This document shows, one piece after another, positions 11,941-23,027 of a DNA stretch of 64,000 nt. The translations under genes were made by a program, and so were the position numbers. Below the pieces are notes generated by a model. The model made no database searches. It saw only the letters and a program-made list of their open reading frames with translations, and had not been told where the DNA came from. This DNA comes from Smallanthus sonchifolius (lineage: Eukaryota > Streptophyta > Magnoliopsida > Asterales > Asteraceae), in NCBI GenBank assembly GCA_023525975.1, contig CM042028.1:77065501-77129500 (forward strand), read 5' to 3'. The number at the start of each line of letters is the position of its first letter. The stretch's first letter is position 1.

Positions 11941-12115
11941 TAATTAAACAAAATCATTTCATTCATTGAACGAAAAAAAAACACCCATCTCCTAAGGAAT
12001 GAAAATCATTATAATTGAAAGAATATATCACATTCCTTATGTAATGGTCCATTCTATTTCTATGTGATTACCAATCATTTTTTTAATCGCAATGACCCAT
12101 TCCATTACACCATAC

Positions 12116-13200
12116 ATTCATATATGTCAAACATATGACACTAAAAATATTTTATGTATTTTATAATATCCAATATTTATTTCCACGTGTTATTTACATT
12201 TTCTAACAGTAAATCAACAATATGTTAGATAAATCTTGCAAGAAACCGGCTGTAGATAGTACATGAAGAACACCTGCTTCACTAAACCTCACGTACAGAT
12301 CAAAACACATATCAATATATCATACACACCCCCTAAGCTTTCCACGCAGAGTTACAAAACGGAAGTAGAAAGAAAAAAAGAAAGAATCATTATCCAGAGA
12401 ATAACCAAAAAAGTTGACATCGGTGATGTCAGATTCTCCATCTTTTTTGTTCTTCTTTTGATCTAAGAATATTATTGATTCTTTATCTTTTGTCTGTCAT
12501 TAAACTTTTAAAAATATATGATTCGTTGTTCTTTTATCTTTTTTTTTTTATTATAATCTCTGGTAGGTCTGAGTGTGTCTATGTTTCTTGGTCCATCTTT
12601 TCATGAGGTCCATGAGGATCAGATAATACGCTGTTCAAAAAAAAAAAAAAAAAAAAAGATAATATAAAAGTAAAGAATTACATTTTCTAATATTACAGAT
12701 AATCATTAACAACCTATTTATGGATTTATATATAACTTTAATATCTGCTTCCATTTTTGGTTAAAGTACGAGTAAAATGATCAAACTGTTATTCACCCAT
12801 TTGTATATTTTTTTTATTCTAATTAATTCTAAAATAAGATTTAATGTTTAAAAATTAATCATTTATTCACTTTAATTTGTTTGAATACGTAATGAACGTT
12901 CATTTGTGATCTATAAGGCCATCGGGACATCGGGTGTACATGCCTCCTTATGTTACAAAGATAAATATTAAAATATATAAACTAAAACTAATACTAACAT
13001 AAAAAATTACCAACTAAAATTAATTAAAAACATTCATTAATTGAAAAAGTTATTAAAAATATTGTTTTCGAAAACAACTTTGTTTTCATTAAAGCTTATA
13101 CCGGGATGTTGCGAAAAAAATTTATACAAACCTGTGTGAATTTAGATTTTTTTAAGAGTTAACAAAGACAAATTATTACCCACAAATCAATTAAGGTTGT
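12116..13200. other. AT-rich intergenic stretch with a 21-A homopolymer
   Basis: Nothing coding is recognised. A run of 21 adenines lies at 12637-12657; no retroposon body could be identified upstream of it. Confidence 0.5.
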
Positions 13201-13217
13201 TAATTAATTAATCAAGA

Positions 13218-13620
13218 AGATGGAGGTAAAGAATGGGTTTGAGCGGTGGATTCTCACCGCTATCCTCCATTCCAGTGGCGCCTCTACGAGGGGGTGGTGC
13301 TCCCCATCGACGCTTCCGGCGACATAGACCCCCTCCTTACCAGTGGCGAAACTTGAACCTTTGACCTGGGGGGCCGGGATTTTTTTTTCCTATCACGGGG
13401 CCGGAACTATAAAATTTTCGGACGAATACGTATAAATTAACAATACTGAGCGAAAAATCGGGCGAATACGTATATATTAACACTTCTGAGTGGAAAATCG
13501 GGGAGAAGGGGGCCCTCGCTATATTCCGCCCCTGCTCCTTACTTCCCAATGACCACACCCCATAGCCTAAATGTTCCCCGAGTCCACCACCGGTCACCGC
13601 TTCCACCACCCTCCAGAGTC
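13218..13620. other. GC-richer gene-like fragment, identity unknown
   Basis: Around the hAT MITE at 13341-13534 the sequence is markedly GC-richer than its surroundings and could be exon-like (ATG at 13220; a frame reading LYEGVVLPIDASGDIDPLL at about 13274-13340). If the MITE is removed the same frame reaches a TGA within about ten bases. I do not recognise the product. It may be a captured or relic gene piece. Confidence 0.3.
13341..13534. mobile_element. 194-bp hAT MITE
   Basis: Ends CAGTGGCGAA and TTCCGCCCCTG form imperfect terminal inverted repeats. The flanks are a perfect 8-bp duplication CTCCTTAC (13333-13340 and 13535-13542). No coding capacity. The interior has two related copies of a GGGCGAATACGTATA-like phrase. 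Confidence 0.9.
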
Positions 13621-13639
13621 AAAACACTTAGTCAAACTC

Positions 13640-14730
13640 GAGGCCCGATTTAAGGCTCGGTCACTTAGATTTTAGGCCCTTCCCAAAATCAAAACAAACA
13701 ATGATTTATTAAATCAATTTATTTGACATGATTATCCGATAACCAGAATTGTAAATTAAATCAAACCATTAGTGTAATTATTTAATAGCTAGTGGTATTA
13801 AAACTAAAAATTAATATCTTAGTTTAGTGGATGGCATTGTATCTTCTCAGTAGTGATTAACTAGGGTTCATTAGGTGTAAACTCAGACACTGATGAAAGG
13901 CTTTTCAACGAGTAACTTGGTCACGAAAGCCCCTTCGATGGTGTCCACAATCAAATCCGTATCTTCTCCTATTGCAATCCTGCACAAGAGCAACGCGTTA
14001 AGGCGTCACGGGGAGGGGATAATCTCTTTAATCACCTTCCGCCGTGAGAATCAGGGTCTCCGGTGAAAAATAATAGCGGTGAGTAAGGGAAGTGATGGAG
14101 TGAAAGGTGCATGCCTGTGGAGACGATAGTCCCTTTCCTTATATACTGGGTGGTTTTTGGTTATCTCATCAAGGGGGTGTGGGATTTGTGGGGCCCACTA
14201 TAGATTCATGCATGAGTGCCTTCTATTTTGATTAGTGGACACGTATTCCTTTTATGGGAATACACCATGTGGCATAACCGTTTTTGAGATGCGTCCGTAG
14301 GTGTGGGCCTTTGGCTTAGTTATTTACTTACTAATGGGCTTTGTGTGCCACTTCTCTCCAAGTCCCCCCAGTCCAATATTGAGTCAGAGCGATTGAAGGC
14401 AGTGCTGGACTTATAGTGGAGTAAGAAAGTTAAAATATAACAATAATAAAAAGAAAACATCATGATGAAATGGAAATAAATGTGCCTGGGTTATCGAGTG
14501 TCGGTGCCATCGGGTCATGTCAAGTGACGTTGGGAGCTGGGCTCTACAGTGGGCGTAGCCTAGGGTTGGTGAGCGAGTCATGCATTGGACGGCTAAGCGT
14601 CCCTTGAACTTCGTGTCATGGTACATATATTTGTTTCCCCCATTTTCTAAGGTTTCACTATTATGTATTTGACTGTCTTTTTACCTTTTACGTCTAAACT
14701 CATCTTGCTTGCTATTTCGTTCTGATTACC
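13640..14730. other. Leader/LTR-like region upstream of gypsy-type gag
   Basis: This non-coding stretch leads into the gag start at 14731. GC-richer segments at 13880-14110 and 14330-14620 stand out from AT-rich DNA. LTR borders and a primer site were not found, so assigning it to the element is inference. Confidence 0.35.
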
Positions 14731-15479
14731 ATGGCGTCGTCTTCTGTAAAAAGAGAGAAGAGTGGTCAGGGGGAGGGACCGTCTGTGTCGGAGATCATGG
14801 TTAAATGGAAGGAATCATATTTTGTTGCATTGTTGTCGGATTATGGTATCTTGGCAAGTTGGAAGCCGGAATTAACCTCTCCCGGTCGTCACGAACATAA
14901 TCCTCCGATTGGTAAGAAAACCCTTTATGCCGATTTCTTTAAGTACTGTCATTTTCGCTTTCCCATGTCTAGGTTTTGTCTAAAACTCTTTGAGGCGTAT
15001 CGGTTGCATATTTCCGAAAGGGGAATATAATGGGACACGGAATATTGCTAATTGCACACGCTGCAACCCTATACGCCATCGTATAGGCCAATACGAGGCG
15101 TATAGGGTTTAGTCTCTGACAACAGAATGCCACGTGTCATTCCCTGTCTGGCGCTTGGGTCCCATATGTAGCGTATTGAGCTATACGTTGCGTATTGGCT
15201 CCGGGTTATATTTTTGCCTCAAAACTTGGCAGATTTTTGGGTATACGGAAGCTATACGTGGCTCTCGACTCGGTTTCTGTTGAGGTTTCTGTTGGACCAG
15301 GCTGATACAAACTTTTCTTTATATTCCAACCAATTTTTGGTCACATAGTCTATAACTTCTGAAAAAATAATATGTATAATTTAAACCGTAATAAATATTT
15401 GAAATTAAAAACAATATGTATAAGGTAAAAATAAAAACTTACTTCCTTGTCTAGCTGAATACAGTCGTTCGTAAAGTCG

Positions 15480-16400
15480 GTTGAAGTTGTCCTGGTATAC
15501 ATCTGGCGTGGGAGACTCACACTATACCGACCATGAATACTTGAATTTTGCCTAATCTTCGTCTGTAAACGATGCGTTGCAATGTTTTGAGATATTCTCG
15601 TGTATGTGCCACCTACATAGGTACTTGGAATTATCCGAGAATATTTTATCACACGCGGCTCCATACACTTTTGCAACATACCTTTGATTTGCAGTAGCAC
15701 ACATACGAAGTTTTCCAACCGTTCTTTAGATATAAATGCATGAGCGACGCAAAACGACCGGTGTGTGGAGGTCACACCGACAACTTGGACAAATGGAAGT
15801 CTATACATGTTTGTTTTGTACGTCGCGACGATCATCAACACGTGCGGGAATGCACGCCACATCTCGTACGATTTCGGATGAACAAAGAATACCTCCTCAA
15901 CGACATTTGTGGCGGGATCCTTCCGTGTATAGTAGACGTACTCTTTAAAAGAAAGCAGATTCTCCAAAACCTGCATTAGAGTTTCACCGACTCTCGTTTC
16001 GTTATTTATCTTTTGTATCGTATTATAAATGTCCTTTTTAATACACCTACTCTCTGGATTTTGTTCCCTTATGGTTGCCAGAATGTTACGTGGCAACATG
16101 TTTTGCAAATACAGCTTCGCCACCAAAGTTGTTCCGACTGAGACAGTTTCCTAGCAAATGAGTGCGCCTCAAGATGTTGACTAGGATTTTGGTTATGACT
16201 GCCATCCTTCACTGTTAACTTCCAATCACTAGTACTTTCGTCTTAGACTCCTTCCAATTTAAATGGACAACTTATTTTCTTGCTACCGGCAACTCTAATC
16301 GTGGCCGTAGACGTATGTTCGCTGTGACAGTCACACACAAGCCACACCTTGAAAACCGGTGCCGACGGGTCGTCGCCTTTTCTCCTCGATCATCGGGTGA
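15480..16400 (-). pseudogene. FAR1-related MULE transposase fragment
   Basis: On the minus strand, an N-terminal FAR1-like part (about 16400-16130) reads TIRVAGSKKISCPFKL, then a stop, then WKLTVKDGSHNQNPSQHLEA. It continues in another frame (16126-15640) with LPRNILATIREQNPE, IYNTIQKINNETRV, WRAFPHVLMIVATYKTNMYR, LPFVQVVGVTSTHRSF and GMLQKCMEPRVI. In intact relatives the PHVLxxDATYKT motif carries a catalytic Asp; here it is IVATYKT, so that residue is Val. The protein departs from the family just after the CMEPRVI motif, so the later catalytic part is absent. Stop, frameshift, lost Asp and truncation all mark it as inactive. Confidence 0.75.
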
Positions 16401-16731
16401 CAATGGCGTAACCATTATCATGTCCTCTGCAGACAACCCAATCTGGAAGCCTTACCCATTGATTAGAATAAACGTCGGACGAGACCTCCTCCTGGTTCAC
16501 ACCTTGAACGCTAGAACTTTGCGGGTTGTTTTCCAGCGACTCGTTAGAATATACCTAAAAACCGTAGTTAACATCCCACCACCAAGACATGGCTATAATT
16601 TTTTAAGGAAATTGTTTGAAATTTTTTTGAAGGATACGTTTAAATGAGAATTCTGCATGGTTAAAAATACAAAATTTGGCCCCTATACGCATCGTATAGG
16701 CCTATACGATGCGTATAGGATCCTGGTCAAA

Positions 16732-16917
16732 CCGACAACAACGTACTACCTGGTCATTCCAACCCCTATACGCATCGTATAAGGCAATACGATGCAGTTT
16801 AGGGTACAAGGTACGTTTTGCAACTAGTCAGAAGTTACCTCGTACCCTAAACTGCATCGTATTGCCCTATACGATACGTATATGGGTTGGAATGACCAGG
16901 TAGTACGATGTTGTCGG
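16732..16917. repeat. Large inverted repeat, 76-bp arms, 34-bp loop
   Basis: 16732-16807 is nearly the exact reverse complement of 16842-16917, including CTACCTGGTCATTCCAACCC on one arm and its complement on the other. It lies inside the MULE right end. A transcript would fold into a long hairpin. Confidence 0.9.
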
Positions 16918-17639
16918 GCATGGGAAATTATGAAGGGCAATACGCATCGTATTGGCCTATACGATGCGTATAGAGCCCGGTCCAAATAGCAATTTCGGTG
17001 TCTTGTTAGTAGGCCCCTTCCCAAATCCATCCCCTGGGTTTGGTAAAAGTTTTCATTACGAATTTGTGATGAGGAGTTTGAAGAAGGTACCATCCTTTGG
17101 CGTATTTAAAGCGCTTTTCAGGCAGTGAAGAAGGGGGACCGGTACTCCTCTGATAAACGGAAGGCGGCAACTCATTTCCTGCGGATGTCCCTTCAAGATC
17201 AAAGGACAAGAATTGGAAACAAAAGTTTTCTTTATTGATGCGCGCGTGATACCGGGTAAAATGGTATTTCGACGTAAAGGTGAAAAGGTCGCAGATCTTG
17301 TACCTGATCCCAATGTGTATTCATTTCCTGTTTATAAACGGCTCTGCAGTAATCCTACCCGTATTCAACCATTTGACGAGCACGCCTTGGTGGCGCTGGG
17401 AATGAGCCGGTTGTGGGATAAGAAAGGATATCGACCGGCGTATAAGCATGTTGATGGAGGTGAGTGTCTTACCTCCTTGTTGTGTTATATGTTGTTCGTG
17501 TTATGTTTATACTTTATATGTAGGGGTGCTGTCCAAGAGAAAGCAAAAGAAGCTGTCGGTGGATCCCGCGGGGTTGGCGGGCGGAAACACAAAGAACGTG
17601 CGTCCTTGAAGGCCGCCTCCCCTAAAGCACAAAAATAAC

Positions 17640-18610
17640 TGTTGGATACGTTCTACTAGCGGAAGACAGGTAATTAGGTGTGTTATGCATTTGCATTTGC
17701 ATTTGTGTGGATACTAAGTCGTGTTTTGTCATATTCATAAAACAAAATCCAAAAAAAAAGTAATATGTTAACCTTGTAATTGCGTAAGATTGGGACAACA
17801 TGTGAAACTTGAGTGACTAAAATGAGAAAAAAAAAATTTGAGTGACTAAAATTAAACAGATAATAAACTTGAATGACTAAAATAAGACAAAAAAAGTTAC
17901 AGTGACTCATAAGAAATAGATGGGAAACTTGTTTACTATTCTCTGAAGTTTTCCCTAAACAGATGGGTCAAATTTATATCGAAACGTTTGATATAAATTT
18001 GACCCGACTCGGTTTTGAGTAAAATTTATGCCGACACGTAGATAAAAATACGCACGTCGCAACGGTGTATTCAAAATTTTATAGAACATTATAATTATAA
18101 AGTTATAAAAAACGAGATATGAGTTAAATTAATTATAATAATATAATATTCAAACTCTCAAATTCAAGATTTTGTAAATACAGTCGAACGCCCCTGTCGG
18201 ACGCCTCTGTTTTATGTGCGGACGCCCATGTTTAAAATTTAAAGTCATCTTTTTTGACATGGGGTTTCTTCTGGTTAGCTTAAAATACCAGTGGATCCGA
18301 CCTTATTTGACCAAAATATGGGCGGAGGCGACCGTATGAAGGGGACATTAGGGTAAAACTTTAATAAAAGGGATATTTTGGGTATTTTCTCATTTAGCCC
18401 ACGCTTTTTTAAATTGATTGCTTTTGCATGGATTAGTACAAAGATCTGTTTTAAGAGGATTGTGATAATCACAACATTGTCCAAATAGGATTATTCCACT
18501 TCTTGTTGGCTTTTCAGTATATAGGTATATGCCAGTACCTTGACTTCATAATCTCTATCAAGTTTTGTTTGTTTTCCTTTCTAAAATTTAAGAAACAGTC
18601 TGTTGTACAG
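17640..18610. other. Intergenic stretch with short repeats and one perfect hairpin
   Basis: 17810-17910 holds three copies of an (A)CTTGAGTGACTAAAAT-type repeat. A perfect 16-bp stem lies at 17965-18005. The 100 bp before 18611 are the leader of PILS copy 2; the comparable leader of copy 3 has an AG at 44345-44346 that might be a 5'-UTR splice acceptor. No gene is otherwise visible. Confidence 0.5.
17965..18005. repeat. Perfect 16-bp stem, 9-nt loop
   Basis: GGGTCAAATTTATATC (17965-17980) is perfectly complementary to 17990-18005, with loop GAAACGTTT. There is no U-tract or coding context. It is probably the end of a foldback/MITE family. Confidence 0.9.
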
Positions 18611-19730
18611 ATGGGGTTTCTAGACCTATTTTCTGCTGCTTCTATGCCTGTTCTCAAAGTCCTCATTGTTACTGCACTTGGCTCTTTTCTTGCCTTAGAT
18701 TCTGTTGATATCTTTGGACAAAATACAATGAAGCAATTCAATAATGTAAGTTCTTGATTTTCCTTTAATTAATCAAGAAAGTGCAACTATGATAACACAA
18801 TGGTACAAGCCAGTGTGCATCATTGACTTCTATTGAACAAGCATCATTTGTGGTTCCAAATCAAATACAGTTTTCTGATTCAAGAATATTGCAGATTTGA
18901 TTAAAGATTCGTTTTTTCTGAATAATATTCCTTCCTATGTGATCAGATTGTGTTCTTTGTGTTCACTCCATCACTTGTGGGAAGCAAACTTGCTAGAACA
19001 ATTACTCTTGAAAGCATCATTTCTATGTAAGTTAACTTCTTTTTGTTGCTTTAAACTTGGTGTCATTGTTTAAAGATTTAACTGATAAAAACTGCAGGTG
19101 GTTTATGCCTGTCAATATTCTCCTTACATACATAATTGGGTCGGCACTTGGGTGGGTGCTTTTGATCATCACTAGACCACCTCAACATCTAAAGGGCCTC
19201 ATCCTCGGTGCCTGTGCAGCAGGTAAAATTACTTGTACTGTACAACCCCTAAAACATAAAAAAGAAATTCAACCCCTTTAATTAGATAGGATTGACAAAA
19301 GGGCTTTTGGATTGTGGTTATGGTTATGATTGATAGGAAACCTGGGAAGCTTGCCATTGATCATAATACCGGCTGTATGCAAAGAGAAAGGCAGTCCCTT
19401 TGGTGATCCTGATGTTTGTCATGAGTATGGCATGGCTTATGCTTCACTGTCTATGGCGGTATATGCGTTTAACTTTTACTTACAAATTCTTAAAAAACTA
19501 TTTTTTGTTTCCTAATAACAAATTCATCAGATTGGATCTATATTTTTGTGGACATACGTTTACAACCTAGTACGGGTTTTCTCGGTTAACTACCAAGATT
19601 CTGGTAACAATGTTGTGGTGTCGGTCAAAGAAACAGGAACCATGGGAAACCACTTGACAGAAAGTTTGCTTCCATCATCTTCATCTACTGTTAACATGAA
19701 GGGAAGATGGAAGGTTTGCTTTTCTTGCTT

Positions 19731-21075
19731 TTGATTCTTGGAATGATTACTGGTATCTCCTTTAATGTACTTATAAGTTTGAAGTCGAAAATCAAATCAT
19801 AATGTGGTTTTTTTAAATAAAAAGTGGGTTATTCTTATAAAGTTTGATGACAAATTAGGTTATTTTTTGTTTTCAGTTCTGGCTTAGTCGTTATCTAACT
19901 TTTGTGTCTTGAAGTTCATAAAACTAAGATGTGAGACGATGAGAGGACATTTTATTTTGTAACATAGCAGTTGTGTTGTCGCTATCTCAATAGCAACTCG
20001 TTATCTCAGATGTTGACTTCAATTGCTACAAGACAAAAAATATATATATATATTTAATTTTGTGGATTCTTAGATAACGACTAGCCCAAAACAAAACAAA
20101 AAATGACTCCATTTTTCATAAGTCTTTTATAAAAGGAAAATCCTCAAAATATACTTTTGAAAAGGGAAAATCTCCAAAATATATTTTTGAAAAGTCAAAT
20201 TCCACAAAATATATTTTGACTTTTTAAAGTACACAAAAATATTGTGTAGTATTCGGGTGAAAATGTCAATAGAAACTACAAAAACGCAACAAGGTGGGCG
20301 ATTAATATAACGGCACGTGCACTGTCGTACGTAAACGCCAAAAAAATCGTAGAAGCCATTAAACCAACTCATCATTCTTGGAATGATTACTCCTATCTCC
20401 TCTAATGTACTTATAAGTTTGACGTCAAAAATCAAATCATAATGTGGATTTTTTTTTTTTAAATGTGGGCTATTCTTATAAAGTTTGATGACAAATGAGG
20501 TTATTTTTTGTTTTCAGTTTTGGCTTAGTCATTATCTGACTTTTATGTCTTGAAGTTCATAAAACTAAGATGTGAGATGATGAGAGGACATTTTATTTTG
20601 TAACATAGCTATTGTGTAGTCGCTATCTCAATAGCAACTTCACCTTCATATTACCAACTATCAAGGTGAACTCGTTATCTCAGATATCGACTTCAACTGC
20701 TACAAGACAAAAAATATATATCTTTAATTTTGTGGATTCTTAGATAACGACTAACCCCAAATAAAAAAAGAAAATGACTCAATTTTTCATAAGTCTTCTG
20801 AAAAGGGAAAATTCACAAAATATACTTTTTGAAAAGGAAAATCCCCAAAATATACTTTTGAAAAGGGAAAATCCCTAAACTATACTTTTGAAAAATCAAA
20901 TTCCATAAAATATACTTTGACTTTTCAAAGTACACAAAAATATGTGTACTATTCGGGCGAAAATGTCGATAGAAACTACAAAAACACGACAAGGTGGACG
21001 ATTAATATAACGTCACCTGCACTATCGTACGTAAACACCGAAAAAAATTGTAGAAGCCATTAAACAAACTCATCA
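19731..21075. repeat. Tandem duplication inside intron 5 of PILS copy 2
   Basis: Unit 1 (19731-20372) and unit 2 (20373-21075) share the start CTTGGAATGATTACT, then AAATCAAATCATAATGTGG, GTTCATAAAACTAAGATGTG, the GAAAAGGGAAAATCC run and the ATTAATATAACG block. They differ by indels. No coding content. The intron is 2030 nt, against 71 nt for the equivalent intron of copy 3. Confidence 0.88.
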
Positions 21076-21722
21076 TTCCATGTATGATTTAAATTTTTTA
21101 TTGTTTGGGAAAGGATATTTTAAAAACAAAATATAATATTTTTTTATTTTATAATTTGTTATTATAAAATTTGTTATTATTGTATTATTATCCTATTTTA
21201 AATTATAATATACACACTATAATATCCTATTTATTTAAAAAAAATACTTATTTTTACTTAAATGAATGTGAATTCGTCTTTTCCAGGTAAGTGAGAAAGG
21301 ATAGTTTAGAAAGAAAAATATATATTTTTGATTTTATAATTTGTTATTGTTTATTTTTAATTTTTAGAAATTTTTCCAAAATATCCTTTCTCAAGTCGTA
21401 CTTCTCGAATTGAATTCTTTATACTAAAAAAATGAAATCGGTTGGAAAAGACGAGTTGGTTTAAAATAAAATTAATTTAAAAACAAAATTGAAATCGTAT
21501 TTGGGAAGTACGAGTTAGTTAATGGCCATTCAAAACTTTTTGCCATTTACGCACGATAGTGCACGTGTCGTTATATTAATGGTCCATCTCGTCACGTTTT
21601 AGTATGTAATGTATAAGTATATTTTGTATACTGTACAAAGTCAAAAGTATATTATGTGGAATTAGACTTTTGAAGGTATATTTTTGGAGATTTTCGCTTT
21701 TGAAAATGACCCATTTATCAAA
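20768..21722. mobile_element. Foldback/MITE with long terminal inverted repeats in PILS copy 2 intron
   Basis: The left arm (about 20768-21065: CAAAATATACTTTTGAAAAG repeats, then TTAATATAACG near GCACTATCGTACG) is the reverse complement of the right arm (about 21540-21722: CACGATAGTGCACG, CGTTATATTAAT, then AAAGTATATT and CTTTTGAAAATGACCC). The AT-rich centre has no coding capacity. The first tandem unit upstream carries only the left-arm sequence. Borders are approximate. Confidence 0.7.
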
Positions 21723-22640
21723 AAGTTTTTTAATGTGGATCAGGTGATGCTAGAAATGTTGAAGCAACACTTGGGGAACTTTTCTAGACGGCTTAACTTG
21801 CAAGCTGTGTTTACACCATCAACAATTGGAGCGGTATAAACCCTGTTCTGTGTATAAATATAATTACTTATTATAGGCCAACATTAACAATTTATGTTTT
21901 TTATAAAGATTGTTGGATTCATGATTGGAACAATCACGCCAATCCGCAGACTACTAATAGGCACCACAGCTCCCCTTAGAGTGATCCAAGATTCTGCATC
22001 CTTAGTAGGGTATTGTTGTACTTTTTTTTTTCATTTCATGGGGTCACTAGAACCGTCAAAAAATTCACAGAACTAAGACTATTTGTAATGGTTTAACTAA
22101 AAAGGTAAAAAGGTTCAATGTCACGTCAGTGTCACATAGGCAGTGGAGAACTAAGTCTAAAACTAATGGATCCTATTCAATATGTTTTTTCAGGGACACA
22201 GCAATCCCGACCATGACATTGATTGTGGCGGTAACCTCTTAAGAGGTCTCAAAGGATCAGGCGTCTCAGCATCACTTGTTGTTGGAATAGTAGTAGTGCG
22301 GTTTATTTTGTTGCCAATCTTTGGAATTTTAATCATCAAAGGAGCGATTCACTTTAGCTTAGTGCATCCAGATCCTCTTTATCTTTTTGTTCTTCTACTA
22401 CAGTTTGCACTTCCACCGGCCATGAACATTGGTACGTAATCTGGTGACTGATTTGACTATCTACTTTAATTTCTTGGATTTTTGTCACAGATTGAGAGAT
22501 TTGTTGATATGATAGGTACGATTACACAGTTATTTGGAGCTGGTGAGACGGAGTGTTCGGTGATTATGTTGTGGGCTTATGGCTTGGCATCGCTCTCACT
22601 TACCTTTTGGTCGATGTTCTTCATGTGGCTAGTGGCTTAA

Positions 22641-23027
22641 TTTTTAAATAGTTGGTGCTTAAGTAATTTGTATGATCTGCATCATAGAATCTTCTGACCT
22701 CAACTTTTCGTTTATAACCGTTTTATATGTTTGTTCTAAATGCCAAATCCAACCCAAGAAAAACATAAGCATGGTAAAGAGGTTAGACAGAGGCGTCTCA
22801 GAGATTTCAAATGCTCAGTGCGACTACAGAGAAAAACCCATAGAATATGAACTTATATTTAAAAAAAATTAATCATATAAAAATATCCGATTACATAGAA
22901 ATAAATGTAATAAAAAGATAAACAAAATAAAAATATTGTATCAAAACATATACCTAAAAATTTTATAGTTTAATGGGTTTAAACTTTATAGTTTTTTATA
23001 AAATATATCTTTATATATATATATATA
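22641..23027. other. 3' flank of PILS copy 2
   Basis: AT-rich non-coding DNA leading into a (TA)n tract (about 23012-23029). No clear poly(A) signal can be assigned. Confidence 0.5.

Larger units (their letters stand above)
15034..17002 (-). mobile_element. FAR1-type Mutator-like element (MULE), truncated
   Basis: Left end GACACGGAATATTGCTAATT and the complement of the right end, GACACCGAAATTGCTATTTG, match as imperfect terminal inverted repeats. The subterminal regions carry many copies of CCTATACG-CAT-CGTATAGG-like palindromes (15065-15215 and 16681-16975). The interior encodes part of a FAR1/MULE transposase on the minus strand. The element interrupts a gag reading frame. I could not read a clean 9-bp target duplication. 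Confidence 0.75.
14731..17636 (+). pseudogene. Gypsy-type gag-like protein (PF04195-like), split by a MULE
   Basis: The N-terminal part (14731-15027) reads MASSSVKREKSG, then FVALLSDYGILASWKPEL, KKTLYADFFKYCHFRFPMSR and FCLKLFEAYRLHIS. This matches the plant protein family usually labelled putative gypsy-type transposase. After the MULE the protein resumes at about 17030 with FHYEFVMRSLKKVPSFGVFK, has a stop after ALFRQ, then continues at 17213-17460 with VIPGKMVFRRKGEK, LVPDPNVYSFPVYKRLCSNP and HALVALGMSRLWDKKGYRP. A GTGAGT at 17460 and an AG at about 17523 may bound a small intron. It belongs to an LTR element whose pol is not in the window. Confidence 0.65.
18611..22640 (+). pseudogene. 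PILS auxin carrier, copy 2, intact except a 1-nt frameshift
   Basis: PIN-LIKES carrier (PF03547), expected to be an ER-membrane auxin transporter with two transmembrane blocks around a loop. Exons: 18611-18745, 18947-19026, 19098-19222, 19337-19458, 19531-19713, 21744-21833, 21909-22009, 22194-22431 (exons 8 and 9 fused), 22516-22640. The start MGFLDLFSAASMPVLKVLIV is shared with copy 3. Other marks: WFMPVNILL, NLGSLPLIIIPAVCKEKGSP, TPIRRLLIGTTAPLRVIQDS, and terminal GAGETECSVIMLW. Exon lengths sum to 1199 nt, one short of a 399-residue frame. The missing base lies near 22227-22230 in a GTGG run and gives TAA at 22240-22242. Copies 1 and 3 have an intron where exons 8 and 9 are fused here. 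If the lost base is a sequencing error this is a functional gene. Confidence 0.8.

Noticed and set aside
11458..11943. Overlapping long open frames on both strands (Met/Gly/Arg-rich and Thr/His-rich)
   Set aside because: They are a by-product of a 12-bp tandem repeat whose period is divisible by three; no independent coding signal is present.
12637..12657. Poly(A) tail of a LINE or processed pseudogene
   Set aside because: No reverse transcriptase or gene-like body upstream and no flanking duplication could be found.
18611..22640. Calling PILS copy 2 an intact protein-coding gene
   Set aside because: Exon lengths sum to 1199 nt, one base short of a frame, with TAA at 22240-22242; intact status would need the missing base to be a sequencing error.
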